Positions 42,675-51,541 are shown, numbered from the stretch's first letter. The stretch is DNA of 64,000 nt from Streptomyces sp. Sge12 (GCF_002080455.1 NZ_CP020555.1:6174501-6238500), one strand, 5' to 3'. Notes: generated by a model not told the origin, from the letters alone. Translations and numbers: made by a program.

Positions 42675-43654
42675 AGCGTGCTCCAGTCCTGATCGGGGTA
42701 GCGGTGCACCGGAACCGAAACATCGTCCAGCGCCCGGCAGATCTCCTCCGGAAGACTAAGGGCCTCCACCGACAGTGCCGCCGCGAGCTGCCCGGACGTC
42801 CGCGCGCCGACGATCGGCGCCACCACCCCCGGCCGGTCCCGGATCCACGCCAGGGCGACCTGGAGCGGGGTCACCGCCAGCCCCTGCGCCGCCGTCACCA
42901 CCGCGTCCACGATCCGCCCCGCGGCCTCGTCGAGGTACGGGTCCACGAGCGCGGCCAGCGACTCCGACGCGCCCCGGGAGTCCGCCGGGGTGCCGTCCCG
43001 GTACTTGCCCGTCAGCACCCCGCGCCCCAGCGGCGAGGAGGGCAGCAGGCCGATCCCGAGGTCCAGCGCGGCCGGCAGCACCTCCCGTTCCACCCCGCGC
43101 TGGAGCAGCGAGTACTCCATCTGCGTCGAGGCGATCCGGGTGCGCACCCCGGGGGCCGCGAGCTGCCAGGTCGCCGCCTTCGCGAGCTGCCAGCCGCAGA
43201 AGCCGGCCAGCCCCGCGTACCGGGCCCGGCCGCTGCTCACCGCCAGGTCCAGGGCCTGGAGGGTCTCCTCCAGCGGGGTCGCCGGATCGAAGGCGTGCAC
43301 CTGCCACAGGTCGACGTAGTCGGTGCCCAGCCGCTCCAGCGAGGCGTCCAGGGCCGCGAGCAGGTGCCCGCGCGAGCCGTCGAACCGCCGGTCCGGGTCC
43401 GGCACGCTGCCCGCCTTGGTCGCGATCACCAGGTCCCGGCGCGGCACGAGTCCGCCGACGAGCCGTCCGAGGAGGTACTCCGCCTCCCCGCCGGCGTACA
43501 CGTCGGCGGTGTCGACGAGTGTGCCGCCCGCCTCCCAGAAGGTCTTCACCTGCTCGGCGGCGGCTTCCTCGCCGGTGTCGCGGCCCCAGGTGAGGGTGCC
43601 GAGGCCGATCCGGGAGACGCGCAGTCCGGTGCGGCCGAGATGCCTCTGCTCCAT
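42671..43654 (-). CDS. Aldo/keto reductase
   Basis: A 327-residue AKR of the Tas/YghZ-like type. The catalytic tetrad is visible as Asp and Tyr in VDTADVYAGGEAEYLLG, Lys in LVIATKAGSV and His in YVDLWQVHAFDP; the NADP-binding end GARTSGQLAAALSVEALSLPEE is typical. It reduces a carbonyl with NADPH; substrate unknown. It is the first gene of a coupled pair with the RecD2-like gene, whose start overlaps its stop, though no functional link is obvious. Confidence 0.9.
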   Translation of the reverse strand: MEQRHLGRTGLRVSRIGLGTLTWGRDTGEEAAAEQVKTFWEAGGTLVDTADVYAGGEAEYLLGRLVGGLVPRRDLVIATKAGSVPDPDRRFDGSRGHLLAALDASLERLGTDYVDLWQVHAFDPATPLEETLQALDLAVSSGRARYAGLAGFCGWQLAKAATWQLAAPGVRTRIASTQMEYSLLQRGVEREVLPAALDLGIGLLPSSPLGRGVLTGKYRDGTPADSRGASESLAALVDPYLDEAAGRIVDAVVTAAQGLAVTPLQVALAWIRDRPGVVAPIVGARTSGQLAAALSVEALSLPEEICRALDDVSVPVHRYPDQDWSTL

Positions 43655-43721
43655 GAGCGCTGAGACTACTGGGGCGCTGACGCGAAGGACCCTGGCGCGC
43701 TACAGTCCCCGCACACCAACG

Positions 43722-43735
43722 TTACTGATCGGTAA
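43722..43735 (+). promoter_or_regulatory. Near-perfect palindrome before the LLM oxidoreductase gene
   Basis: TTACTGATCGGTAA is symmetric at 12 of 14 bases (arms TTAC/GTAA around GATC) and is followed by another GGTAA. It is 20 bases before the ATG at 43755, in the place of a repressor operator. No regulator gene lies next to it. Confidence 0.45.
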
Positions 43736-43754
43736 ACCGGTAAGGGGACGACAC

Positions 43755-44804
43755 ATGCGGCTCGGCATCAATCTTGGTTACTGGGGCGCGGGCATGGACG
43801 CCGACAACCTCGCCGTCGCCCAGGAGGCCGACCGCCTGGGTTACGACGTCTGCTGGGCCGCCGAGGCCTACGGCTCCGACGCCCCGACCGTGCTCGCCTG
43901 GGTCGCCGCCCAGACCGAGCGCATCGACGTCGGCTCGGCGATCATGCAGATCCCGGCCCGCCAGCCCGCGATGACCGCCATGACGGCGGCCACCCTCGAC
44001 TCGCTCACCAAGGGCCGCTTCCGGCTCGGCCTCGGCGTCTCCGGCCCGCAGGTCTCCGAGGGCTGGTACGGCGTCAAGTTCGACAAGCCGCTCGCCCGCA
44101 CCCGCGAGTACGTGGAGATCGTCCGCAAGGCCATGACCCGCGAGCGGCTCTCCTACGACGGCGAGCACTGGACCCTGCCGCTGCCGGGCGGCCCGGGCAA
44201 GCCGATCAAGCTGACCGTGCACCCCGAGCGCGAGCACATCCCGCTCTACATCGCCGCCATCGGGCCGAAGAACCTGGAGCAGACCGGCGAGATCGCCGAC
44301 GGCGCCCTGCTGATCTTCCCGGCCGCCGAGCACCTGGAAGCCACCGCGCTCACCCACATCCGGGCGGGCCGCGAGAAGGCCGGGCTGACCATGGAGGGCT
44401 TCGACGTCTGCCCGACCGTGCCGCTGGCCCTGGGCGAGGACGTGAACGCGCTCGCGGACATGTTCCGCCCCTACACCGCCCTGTACGTGGGCGGCATGGG
44501 CAGCCGGAAGCAGAACTTCTACAACCAGCTGGCGCAGCGCATGGGTTACGAGAAGGAAGCCGCCGAGATCCAGGACAAGTACCTGGCGGGCGACAAGAAC
44601 GGCGCGGCCGAGGCGGTCCCGCACTCGCTGATCGACTCGACCACGCTGCTCGGCCCGGTCGCCCGGATCGCGGACGGCATGCGGGCCTACGCGGAGGCCG
44701 GGGTCACCACCCTCACGCTGGCCCCGGCCGGCTTCACACTGGACGAGCGGATCGCCGCCCTGCGCGCCGGCACCGAGGCCATGGAGCTCGCGGGCCTCGC
44801 CTGA
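43755..44804 (+). CDS. LLM-class F420-dependent oxidoreductase
   Basis: A 349-residue luciferase-like (TIM-barrel) flavin/F420 enzyme. It begins MRLGINLGYWGAGMDADNLAVAQEADRLGYDVCWAAEAYGSDAPTVLAWVAAQTERIDVGSAIMQIPARQPAMTAM, the standard F420-type start, and has GRFRLGLGVSGPQVSEGWYG and HIPLYIAAIGPKNLEQTGEIADGALLIFP. It oxidises or reduces a substrate with coenzyme F420. The gene is monocistronic; a palindrome upstream suggests regulation and a hairpin at 44861 ends it. Confidence 0.92.
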   Translation: MRLGINLGYWGAGMDADNLAVAQEADRLGYDVCWAAEAYGSDAPTVLAWVAAQTERIDVGSAIMQIPARQPAMTAMTAATLDSLTKGRFRLGLGVSGPQVSEGWYGVKFDKPLARTREYVEIVRKAMTRERLSYDGEHWTLPLPGGPGKPIKLTVHPEREHIPLYIAAIGPKNLEQTGEIADGALLIFPAAEHLEATALTHIRAGREKAGLTMEGFDVCPTVPLALGEDVNALADMFRPYTALYVGGMGSRKQNFYNQLAQRMGYEKEAAEIQDKYLAGDKNGAAEAVPHSLIDSTTLLGPVARIADGMRAYAEAGVTTLTLAPAGFTLDERIAALRAGTEAMELAGLA

Positions 44805-44860
44805 TCGGGGAGGCCGGCGCGGTGGTGTCCGCGCCGGTCCCGCGCCGGTCCACGCTTCTG

Positions 44861-44902
44861 CGGCCGTGGTGGGGGCTCGGGGGGTCTTCCCCGCCACGGC
44901 CG
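44861..44902 (+). terminator. Terminator after the LLM oxidoreductase gene
   Basis: CGGCCGTGG (44861-44869) pairs with CCACGGCCG (44894-44902), with further GGGG/CCCC pairing inside. The rest of the gap to 45030 holds no other feature I can support. Confidence 0.65.
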
Positions 44903-45030
44903 ACACAGCGAACAACGCCGTGGACGCCCGCCGGGTTACGCGATGCGGCCGAACCCCCGATTTCGTTCATTCGGACGAGTAGTGCGACCCATCGGTTGCC
45001 CGCCCCGCCGACCGGCGTTTGACTCGTTGC

Positions 45031-45861
45031 ATGCTCTCTGCCCGCAGCCTGTTCCAGGAGATCGTCGACCACGACGACTCCTTCCAGCTGTTCTGCTCCA
45101 TCGCCGCCAGCGGGGAGACCCAGGGCGGCTGGGAGAACGCCCGTATCGCGGCACTGGTGCCGGACGGCATGCGCCACCTCGCGCCCAAGATCACCCGACA
45201 CGGCGCCGACGAGGACAAGCACGGCCGCATCTTCCAGGCGCTGCTCCGCAAACGCGGCCTGCCGCCGGTCCCGGTACCACCCGAGACCGACTACACGATG
45301 CTGCTGGAGCGCCGCGGGATCGGCCTCGCGCACGACAAGCTGCGCCGCGAGGAGGCGCTGACCGAGGAGGACATCGTCGTCTACCTCGCGCACAGCCGCG
45401 TCACCGAACAGCGCGCCGCCGACCAGATGGACATGCTGGTCAGGTACTTCGGTGACCACCCCGAGGTGGGCCGGGCGATCCACATGATCAGCCAGGACGA
45501 GGACAACCACCTCTCCTACTGCCACGAGGAACTGCTGCGCCTGGTCCGGTCCGGCTACGGACGGACCATCCAGCGGGTGCTCCGCGAGAGCGCGCTCGCC
45601 GAGATCGCCGTCTACCGGGACGTGAGCCTGGCCGTCATGGCCCACATGGGCCGGCTGCTGCACTGGCCCGCCCCGAAGGCGGCCGCACTCGCCGCCGGCA
45701 TCCGCGCGATGTACGCGTACGAGCGCTTCAGCGGCTGGCACCGGATGGTGAACCTGCGGATGCCGGAGCACCTGGACGCACTCGGCGGCGCACCGGCCGG
45801 CACGCCCGGCCACGCCCACGCCCCGCGCGAGAGGGAGCTCAGAGCCAGCCCCGGCGCTTGA
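45031..45861 (+). CDS. Ferritin-like diiron-domain protein
   Basis: A 276-residue all-helical protein with a ferritin-like four-helix bundle. Iron-ligand candidates are Glu in SGETQGGWENARIAALV, the pair DEDKH in KITRHGADEDKHGRIF, Glu in YLAHSRVTEQRAADQMDML, and DEDNH in IHMISQDEDNHLSYCHEELL. The spacing of two E/D-x2-H motifs in pairs of helices is that of diiron oxygenases or bacterioferritin-like proteins. Its reaction is unknown. Its end overlaps the convergent corA gene by 23 bases. Confidence 0.8.
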   Translation: MLSARSLFQEIVDHDDSFQLFCSIAASGETQGGWENARIAALVPDGMRHLAPKITRHGADEDKHGRIFQALLRKRGLPPVPVPPETDYTMLLERRGIGLAHDKLRREEALTEEDIVVYLAHSRVTEQRAADQMDMLVRYFGDHPEVGRAIHMISQDEDNHLSYCHEELLRLVRSGYGRTIQRVLRESALAEIAVYRDVSLAVMAHMGRLLHWPAPKAAALAAGIRAMYAYERFSGWHRMVNLRMPEHLDALGGAPAGTPGHAHAPRERELRASPGA

Positions 45862-46831
45862 ACATCCGGTGCAGGCCCAGACAGGCGCCCGCCATCACCA
45901 CCAGCACCGCCGGATAGCCCCAGACGTGCCCGAGCTCCGGCATGTGGTCGAAGTTCATTCCGTAGATCCCCGCCACCATCGTGGGGACGGCTGCCATCGC
46001 CGCCCAGGCCGAGATCTTGCGCATGTCGTCGTTCTGCCGCAGGCCCATCTGCGCGAGGTGCGCGGACAGCGCGTCCGACAGCAGCCGGTCCAGCCCCTCG
46101 ATGTACTCGTTGGCCCTGGTCAGGTGGTCCGCGACATCACGGAAGAACGGCTGCGCGTGCTCGTGGACGAAGGGGACCTCCCCGAAGGCGAGCCGGTCCA
46201 TCGGCTGGAGCAGCGGGCTCGTCGCCCGCCGGAACTCCAGCACCTGCCGCTTGAACCCGTAGATCCGGGCGGCGGTGTTCTTGGTGTCCGAGGCGTTCGG
46301 GGCGAAGACCTCGGCCTCCAGCTCCTCCAGGTCCGACTGGAGTTCGGCCGCCACCTCGATGTAGTGGTCGACCACCGCGTCGGACACCGCGTACAGCACC
46401 GCCGTCGGGCCGTGCCGCAGCACGTCCGGCTCCTGCTCCAGCCGGTGGCGCACGGCAGCCAGCGGGGCCCCCTCGCCGTGCCGGACCGTCACCACGAACG
46501 AATCCCCTATGAAGACCATCAGCTCGCCCGCGGTCACCGTGTCCGTGGCCTCGTCGTACTGCACCGGCTTGAGGACGACGAACAGCGAGTCGTCGTACAC
46601 CTCCAGCTTCGGGCGCTGGTGCGCGGTCAGCGCGTCCTCCACCGCCAGCGGGTGCAGGCCGAACTCCTGGCGGACGTGTTCGAACTCCTTCTCCGTCGGC
46701 TCGTGCATGCCGATCCAGAGGAAGGCGTCACCGGTCGCCCGGGCCTGGTCGAGGGCGTCCGAGAAATCGGCCGGCCCCTCGGTACGGCGGCCGTCCCGGT
46801 AAATCGCGCAGTCCACAATCACGCGGGGCAT
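45839..46831 (-). CDS. corA: CorA-family magnesium/cobalt transporter
   Basis: A 330-residue CorA. The N-terminal soluble alpha/beta funnel domain (LWIGMHEPTEKEFEHVRQEFGLHPLAVEDALTAHQRPKLEVYDDSLFVVLKPV) is followed by the long helix and two transmembrane segments with the selectivity motif YGMN in AGIYGMNFDHMPEL. It forms pentameric channels for Mg2+ uptake. ATG 46831 is chosen as the conserved N-terminus (MPRVIVDCAIYRDGRR). This intact GMN copy contrasts with the GIN variant at 33435. Confidence 0.92.
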   Translation of the reverse strand: MPRVIVDCAIYRDGRRTEGPADFSDALDQARATGDAFLWIGMHEPTEKEFEHVRQEFGLHPLAVEDALTAHQRPKLEVYDDSLFVVLKPVQYDEATDTVTAGELMVFIGDSFVVTVRHGEGAPLAAVRHRLEQEPDVLRHGPTAVLYAVSDAVVDHYIEVAAELQSDLEELEAEVFAPNASDTKNTAARIYGFKRQVLEFRRATSPLLQPMDRLAFGEVPFVHEHAQPFFRDVADHLTRANEYIEGLDRLLSDALSAHLAQMGLRQNDDMRKISAWAAMAAVPTMVAGIYGMNFDHMPELGHVWGYPAVLVVMAGACLGLHRMFKRRGWL

Positions 46832-46873
46832 TCTTCCCTGCCCGCGGCCCGCCCGCACGCTCCGGGCAGCGCA

Positions 46874-46879
46874 TACGCT
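46874..46879 (+). promoter_or_regulatory. -10 box for the histidine phosphatase gene, leaderless
   Basis: TACGCT at 46874-46879 ends 6 bases before the ATG at 46886, so transcription probably starts at the A of the start codon. The -35 region is not convincing. Confidence 0.45.
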
Positions 46880-46885
46880 GGCCCC

Positions 46886-47605
46886 ATGGCCACGCTGATC
46901 CTCGTACGACACGGGCGGTCCACCGCCAACACCGCCGGGCTGCTCGCCGGATGGACCCCTGGGGTGGCGCTCGACGAGCGCGGCGCCGAGCAGGCCGCCG
47001 CACTGCCGGGCCGGCTGGCGGGGGTGCCCCTGGCCGCCGCCGTCACCAGCCCGCTGCAGCGCTGCCGGGAGACCCTCGCACCGCTGCTGGCCGCCCGGCC
47101 GGAACTGGAACTCCACACCGACGAGCGCATCGGCGAGTGCCACTACGGCGAATGGTCCGGCCGCAAACTGTCCGAGCTCTCCGACGAACCACTCATGAAG
47201 ATCGTCCAGCAGCACCCCTCGGCGGCCGCCTTCCCCGGCGGCGAGTCCATGCGCGCCATGCAGGCACGCGCGGTCGAGGCCGTACGGGACTGGGACGCGC
47301 GGATCGAGCAGGAGCACGGGAGCGACGCCGTCTTCCTGATGTGCTCGCACGGCGACATCATCAAGTCCCTCGTCGCGGACGCCCTGGGCATGCACCTCGA
47401 CCTCTTCCAGCGCATCCACGTCGACCCCTGCTCGGTGACCGCCATCCGCTACACCGCCACCCGGCCCTTCGTGTTCCGCCTCGGTGACACCGGAGACTTC
47501 GGCTCGCTCGTACGGCGCCCCGCCGCACCGGAGCCCGTCGCCTCGGACAAAGACACCGAAGACGCCGGCGACGCCGTCGTGGGAGGCGGCGCGGGCGCGG
47601 CTTGA
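46886..47605 (+). CDS. Histidine-phosphatase-family protein of the MSMEG_4193 group (mycothiol locus)
   Basis: A 239-residue histidine phosphatase. The RHG motif is LILVRHGRSTANTAGLLAGW (catalytic His), the second His is in FLMCSHGDIIKSL, and the acid is the Glu in RIGECHYGEWSG. It matches an actinobacterial group whose genes lie beside mshC, as here. The four genes phosphatase-DUF3090-SCO1664-mshC follow each other on one strand. It is therefore a candidate for a mycothiol-pathway dephosphorylation step, which is inference. The last 40 residues are a poorly conserved acidic tail. Confidence 0.88.
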   Translation: MATLILVRHGRSTANTAGLLAGWTPGVALDERGAEQAAALPGRLAGVPLAAAVTSPLQRCRETLAPLLAARPELELHTDERIGECHYGEWSGRKLSELSDEPLMKIVQQHPSAAAFPGGESMRAMQARAVEAVRDWDARIEQEHGSDAVFLMCSHGDIIKSLVADALGMHLDLFQRIHVDPCSVTAIRYTATRPFVFRLGDTGDFGSLVRRPAAPEPVASDKDTEDAGDAVVGGGAGAA

Positions 47606-47681
47606 TCGCACGGCGCAGTAGGGTGGACGGGCCCACCCAGGGCGCGGATCTGCCCCTGCCGCCGAGACTTGGAGACTGGAC

Positions 47682-48272
47682 GTGCCCCGTCAGGTGTTCC
47701 TCTACGACCCCCCGGACCGCTTCGTGGCCGGCACGGTCGGTCTGCCGGGACGCCGTACGTTCTTCCTGCAGGCCTCCTCAGGCCCCCGCGTCACCAGTGT
47801 CTCCCTGGAGAAGACCCAGGTCGCGGCGCTGGCCGAGCGGATGGACGAGCTGCTGGACGAGGTCGTACGGCGCACCGGCGGCAACGCCCCGGTCCCGGCC
47901 GTCGCCCCCACCGAGGCCGCCGACACCGCGCCGCTGGACGTCCCGGTCGACGAGGAGTTCCGCGTCGGCACCATGGCCCTGGCCTGGGACGGCGAGGATC
48001 AGCGCATGATCGTCGAGGCCCAGGCGCTCGTCGAACTCGACGCCGACTCCGACGAGGACCTCGCCGAGGCGGAGGAGCGGCTGCTCCAGGACGAGGAGAA
48101 CGGGCCGCCCATGCTGCGGGTCCGCCTCACCGGCGCCCAGGCCCGCGCCTTCGCCAAGCGGGCCCTGGACGTGGTCAACGCGGGCCGCCCGCCGTGCCCC
48201 CTGTGCAGCCTCCCGCTGGACCCGGAAGGGCACGTGTGCCCGCGCCAGAACGGCTACCGGCGCCAGGCGTGA
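47682..48272 (+). CDS. DUF3090 family protein
   Basis: A 196-residue actinobacterial protein of the DUF3090 family. It starts PRQVFLYDPPDRFVAGTVGLPGRRTFFLQA, has an acidic helical part (ALVELDADSDEDLAEAEERLLQDEEN), and ends in a CxxC zinc-knuckle-like motif (PPCPLCSLPLDPEGHVCPRQNGY). Function unknown; conserved neighbour of mshC. GTG 47682 follows GGAGA. The SCO1664 start overlaps its stop codon (GTGA), so they are co-translated. Confidence 0.9.
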   Translation: MPRQVFLYDPPDRFVAGTVGLPGRRTFFLQASSGPRVTSVSLEKTQVAALAERMDELLDEVVRRTGGNAPVPAVAPTEAADTAPLDVPVDEEFRVGTMALAWDGEDQRMIVEAQALVELDADSDEDLAEAEERLLQDEENGPPMLRVRLTGAQARAFAKRALDVVNAGRPPCPLCSLPLDPEGHVCPRQNGYRRQA

Positions 48273-49093
48273 GCGACACGGGGGAGCTGGAGGAGCTGCT
48301 CGCCGAGGGCGAGCTCACCGTCATAGGCCGGATCCGCGAGGCGTCCAACGCCGTCCTGCTGTGCAGTGTCACGTACGAGGGCGTCAGCGCCGACTGCGTG
48401 TACAAGCCGGTCAAGGGGGAGCGGCCGCTGTGGGACTTCCCCGACGGCAACCTCGCCCAGCGGGAGGTCGCGGCCTACCTGGTCTCCGAGGCCACCGGAT
48501 GGGGCCTGGTACCGGCGACGGTGCTGCGCGACGGCCCGTACGGCGAGGGCATGGTCCAGCGGTGGATCGAGGCGGAGGAACCCGCTCCAGACGCTGCGGA
48601 CGCCCCGCTGGGCCCCCTCCTCGGGCTCGTCGACGGGGAGGAAGCGGGGGAGGGCTGGAAGCCCGTCGCCCTCGCCGAGGTCGGTGAGGGACGCACCGCG
48701 CTGCTCGTGCACGCGGACGACCCCCGGCTGCGCCGCATCGCCGTATTCGACGCCGTGATCAACAACGGCGACCGCAAGGGCGGCCACCTGCTGCCCGCGC
48801 CCGACGGACGGCTCTACGGCATCGACCACGGGGTGACCTTCCACGCCGAGGACAAGCTGCGCACCCTGCTGTGGGGCTGGGCGGGCGAGCCCCTGACCGG
48901 CGAGGCGCGCGAGGTGCTGGCCGCACTGGCCGCCGGACTGGCCCCGGGAGCCCCGCTCGCCACCCGGCTGGCCGAACTGATCACGGCGGTCGAGCTGGCC
49001 GCCGTACGGGACCGGGTGGAGGTCCTCCGGCGCACCGGGATCCATCCGCGGCCCTCCGGGCAGTGGCCGGCGATCCCCTGGCCACCGGTCTGA
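48269..49093 (+). CDS. SCO1664 family protein (PI3/4-kinase-like fold)
   Basis: A 274-residue protein of the SCO1664 family. It resembles the PI3/PI4-kinase catalytic fold: the nucleotide lysine is probably in YKPVKGERPLWDFPDGNLAQREVAAYLVSEATGW, the catalytic part in FDAVINNGDRKGGHLLPAPDGRLYGIDHGVTFHAEDKLRTLLWGWAG (GDRK and IDHG motifs). Its substrate is unknown. GTG start overlapping the DUF3090 stop; 111 bases later mshC starts. The conserved gene order suggests a role in mycothiol synthesis or its control. Confidence 0.88.
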   Translation: MSDTGELEELLAEGELTVIGRIREASNAVLLCSVTYEGVSADCVYKPVKGERPLWDFPDGNLAQREVAAYLVSEATGWGLVPATVLRDGPYGEGMVQRWIEAEEPAPDAADAPLGPLLGLVDGEEAGEGWKPVALAEVGEGRTALLVHADDPRLRRIAVFDAVINNGDRKGGHLLPAPDGRLYGIDHGVTFHAEDKLRTLLWGWAGEPLTGEAREVLAALAAGLAPGAPLATRLAELITAVELAAVRDRVEVLRRTGIHPRPSGQWPAIPWPPV

Positions 49094-49191
49094 ACCAGCC
49101 ACCGGCCGTACGCACAGAATCGGCCAGACCGCAAGAGTGCCGATCAAGACAACAGTGCAGGTCCAGTTCGTTTCCGGAACACCCGTCCGGT

Positions 49192-49197
49192 TAGGCT
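49192..49197 (+). promoter_or_regulatory. -10 box for mshC, leaderless
   Basis: TAGGCT at 49192-49197 lies 6 bases before the ATG at 49204. This gives mshC its own probable start site besides readthrough from the upstream genes, though no clear -35 is seen. Confidence 0.45.
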
Positions 49198-49203
49198 CGA
49201 GAC

Positions 49204-50433
49204 ATGCATGCCTGGCCCGCTTCTGAGGTCCCCGCCCTTCCTGGCAAGGGCCGCGACCTCCAGATCCACGACACCGCGACCCAGGGGACGATCACCCTCG
49301 ACCCCGGTCCCGTCGCCCGTATCTACGTCTGCGGCATCACTCCGTATGACGCGACCCACATCGGTCACGCGGCGACCTACAACGCGTTCGACCTCGTACA
49401 ACGCGTGTGGCTCGACACCAAGCGGCAGGTCCACTACGTCCAGAACGTCACGGACGTGGACGACCCGCTCCTGGAGCGGGCGCTGCGCGACGGCCAGGAC
49501 TGGACCGAGCTGGCGGAGCGCGAGACCGCACTCTTCCGCGAGGACATGACGGCCCTGCGGATGCTGCCGCCGCAGCACTACATCGGAGCCGTCGAAGCCA
49601 TACCCGGCATCGTGCCCCTGGTCGAGCGGCTGCGCGACGCCGGCGCGGCCTACGAGCTGGAGGGCGACGTCTACTTCTCGGTCGAGTCGGACCCGCACTT
49701 CGGCGGGGTCTCCCACCTCGACGCCGAGGCGATGCGGCTGCTCTCGGCGGAGCGGGGCGGCGACCCCGACCGGGCCGGGAAGAAGAACCCGCTGGACCCG
49801 ATGCTGTGGATGGCCGCACGTCCGGGCGAGCCGAGCTGGGACGGCGGCTCGCTGGGCCGCGGCCGGCCGGGCTGGCACATCGAGTGCGTCGCGATCGCCC
49901 TCGACCACCTGGGCATGGGCTTCGACATCCAGGGCGGCGGCTCCGACCTGGCGTTCCCGCACCACGAGATGGGCGCGTCGCACGCGCAGGCGCTGACGGG
50001 CGAGTTCCCGATGGCCAAGGCGTACGTGCACGCCGGCATGGTGGCGCTGCACGGCGAGAAGATGTCGAAGTCGAAGGGCAACCTCGTCTTCGTGTCGGCG
50101 CTGCGGCGCTCCGGGGTGGACCCGGCGGCGATCCGCCTGGCGCTGCTCTCGCACCACTACCGCGCCGACTGGGAGTGGACGGACGAGATCCTCGCCGATG
50201 CCGTGGCCCGGCTGGAGCGCTGGCGCGCGGCCGTGTCCCGGCCGGACGGCATCCCGGCGGACGCCCTGGTCGAAGAGGTCCGCGAGGCCCTGGCGAACGA
50301 CCTGGACGCCCCGGCCGCGCTGGCGGCCGTGGACCGCTGGGTCGAGCGGCAGATCGCCACGGACGGCGACGACGAGTCGGCCCCCGGCCTGGTCTCCCGC
50401 ACGGTCGACGCCCTGCTCGGCGTGGCCCTGTAA
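49204..50433 (+). CDS. mshC: L-cysteine:1D-myo-inositol 2-amino-2-deoxy-alpha-D-glucopyranoside ligase (MshC)
   Basis: A 409-residue class I aminoacyl-tRNA-synthetase-like ligase that joins cysteine to GlcN-Ins in mycothiol synthesis, using ATP. The HIGH motif is THIGHA, the KMSKS loop is GEKMSKSKGN, and the zinc ligands are the Cys in YVCGITPYD, Cys in HIECVAIALDHLG and the downstream His. It lacks the anticodon-binding domain of cysteinyl-tRNA synthetase and has the MshC-type N-terminus LQIHDTATQGTITLDPGPVARIYVCG. It is the last gene of the four-gene mycothiol-associated cluster; a terminator follows. Confidence 0.96.
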   Translation: MHAWPASEVPALPGKGRDLQIHDTATQGTITLDPGPVARIYVCGITPYDATHIGHAATYNAFDLVQRVWLDTKRQVHYVQNVTDVDDPLLERALRDGQDWTELAERETALFREDMTALRMLPPQHYIGAVEAIPGIVPLVERLRDAGAAYELEGDVYFSVESDPHFGGVSHLDAEAMRLLSAERGGDPDRAGKKNPLDPMLWMAARPGEPSWDGGSLGRGRPGWHIECVAIALDHLGMGFDIQGGGSDLAFPHHEMGASHAQALTGEFPMAKAYVHAGMVALHGEKMSKSKGNLVFVSALRRSGVDPAAIRLALLSHHYRADWEWTDEILADAVARLERWRAAVSRPDGIPADALVEEVREALANDLDAPAALAAVDRWVERQIATDGDDESAPGLVSRTVDALLGVAL

Positions 50434-50448
50434 CCCGCTCGTCCCTGC

Positions 50449-50479
50449 CGATGCCCCCGGCCCCCGGCCGGGGGCATCG
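50449..50479. terminator. Terminator after mshC
   Basis: CGATGCCCCCGG (50449-50460) pairs perfectly over 12 bases with CCGGGGGCATCG (50468-50479). It lies 16 bases after the mshC stop and before the convergent PAC2 gene stop. Confidence 0.85.
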
Positions 50480-50545
50480 CGCGTTTCCGGACGCGGCGGG
50501 GACGGCACCGCGCAGCGGCACGCCCCCGCACGCGCCCGCCCGCGG

Positions 50546-51541
50546 CTACGCGCCCGGGGTGTCGTCCTCGCCGGGGGACGGGGCGGCCGGCGGCTCCGGA
50601 TCCTCCCCGGAGGGGTCCGGCTTGCGCTTCGGGGGGCGGGGGAGACCCCCGCTCGTATCGCGGAGGTACGAGCCGTCGCCCGACTCGGCCGAGGGGGCCG
50701 CCGGATCGCGCCGGCGCAGGTACCGCTCGAACTCGCGGGCGATGGCGTCGCCCGAGGCCTCCGGCAGGTCGGCCGTGTCGCGGGCCTCCTCCAGGGTCTG
50801 GACGTACTCCGCCACCTCGCTGTCCTCGGCGGCGAGTTGGTCCACCCCCAGCTGCCACGCCCGTGCGTCCTCGGGGAGTTCGCCCAGCGGGATCCGGATG
50901 TCGATCAGATCCTCCAGCCGGTTCAGCAGCGCCAGCGTCGCCTTCGGGTTCGGCGGCTGCGAGACGTAGTGCGGCACCGCCGCCCACAGGGACACCGCCG
51001 GCACCCCGGCATGCGTGCAGGCCTCCTGCAGGATGCCCACGATCCCCGTCGGGCCCTCGTACTTCGTCTCCTCCAGGTCCATCGTGCGCGCCAGATCCGC
51101 GTCCGAGGTCACCCCGCTGACCGGCACCGGGCGGGTGTGCGGGGTGTCGCCCAGCAGCGCACCCAGGATGACGACCATCTCCACACCCAGCTCATGGGCG
51201 AAGCCGAGGATCTCGTTGCAGAACGACCGCCACCGCATGGACGGTTCGATGCCGCGGACCAGCACCAGGTCGCGCGGCTTGGCACCGCCGATCCGGACCA
51301 CCGACAGCCGGGTCGTCGGCCACGTGATCTTCCGTACCCCGTTGTCCAGCCACACCGTCGGCCGGTTGACCTGGAAGTCGTAGTAGTCCTCGGCGTCGAG
51401 CGCCGCAAAGACCTCGCCCTTCCACTCCCGGTCCAGGTGTGCGACCGCACCGGAGGCCGCGTCACCCGCGTCGTTCCAGCCCTCGAACGCGGCCACCATG
51501 ACCGGGTCGATCAGCTCGGGCACGCCCTCAAGCTCGATCAC
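50546..51541 (-). CDS. PAC2-family protein (proteasome-assembly-chaperone-like)
   Basis: A 331-residue protein of the PAC2/ATP-grasp-adjacent family common in actinobacteria. It begins VIELEGVPELIDPVMVAAFEGWNDAGDAASGAVAHLDREW and has MRWRSFCNEILGFAHELGVEMVVILGALLGDTPHTRPVPVSG and EGPTGIVGILQEACTHAGVPAVSLWAAVPHYVSQPPNPKATLALL. A charged Pro-rich tail closes it. The function in bacteria is not settled; an actinobacterial proteasome link is possible. GTG 51541 is preferred because GAAGGAGA lies 8 bases upstream and a TAGGCT box (51584-51579) lies upstream of it, inside the longer frame. Confidence 0.88.
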   Translation of the reverse strand: MIELEGVPELIDPVMVAAFEGWNDAGDAASGAVAHLDREWKGEVFAALDAEDYYDFQVNRPTVWLDNGVRKITWPTTRLSVVRIGGAKPRDLVLVRGIEPSMRWRSFCNEILGFAHELGVEMVVILGALLGDTPHTRPVPVSGVTSDADLARTMDLEETKYEGPTGIVGILQEACTHAGVPAVSLWAAVPHYVSQPPNPKATLALLNRLEDLIDIRIPLGELPEDARAWQLGVDQLAAEDSEVAEYVQTLEEARDTADLPEASGDAIAREFERYLRRRDPAAPSAESGDGSYLRDTSGGLPRPPKRKPDPSGEDPEPPAAPSPGEDDTPGA

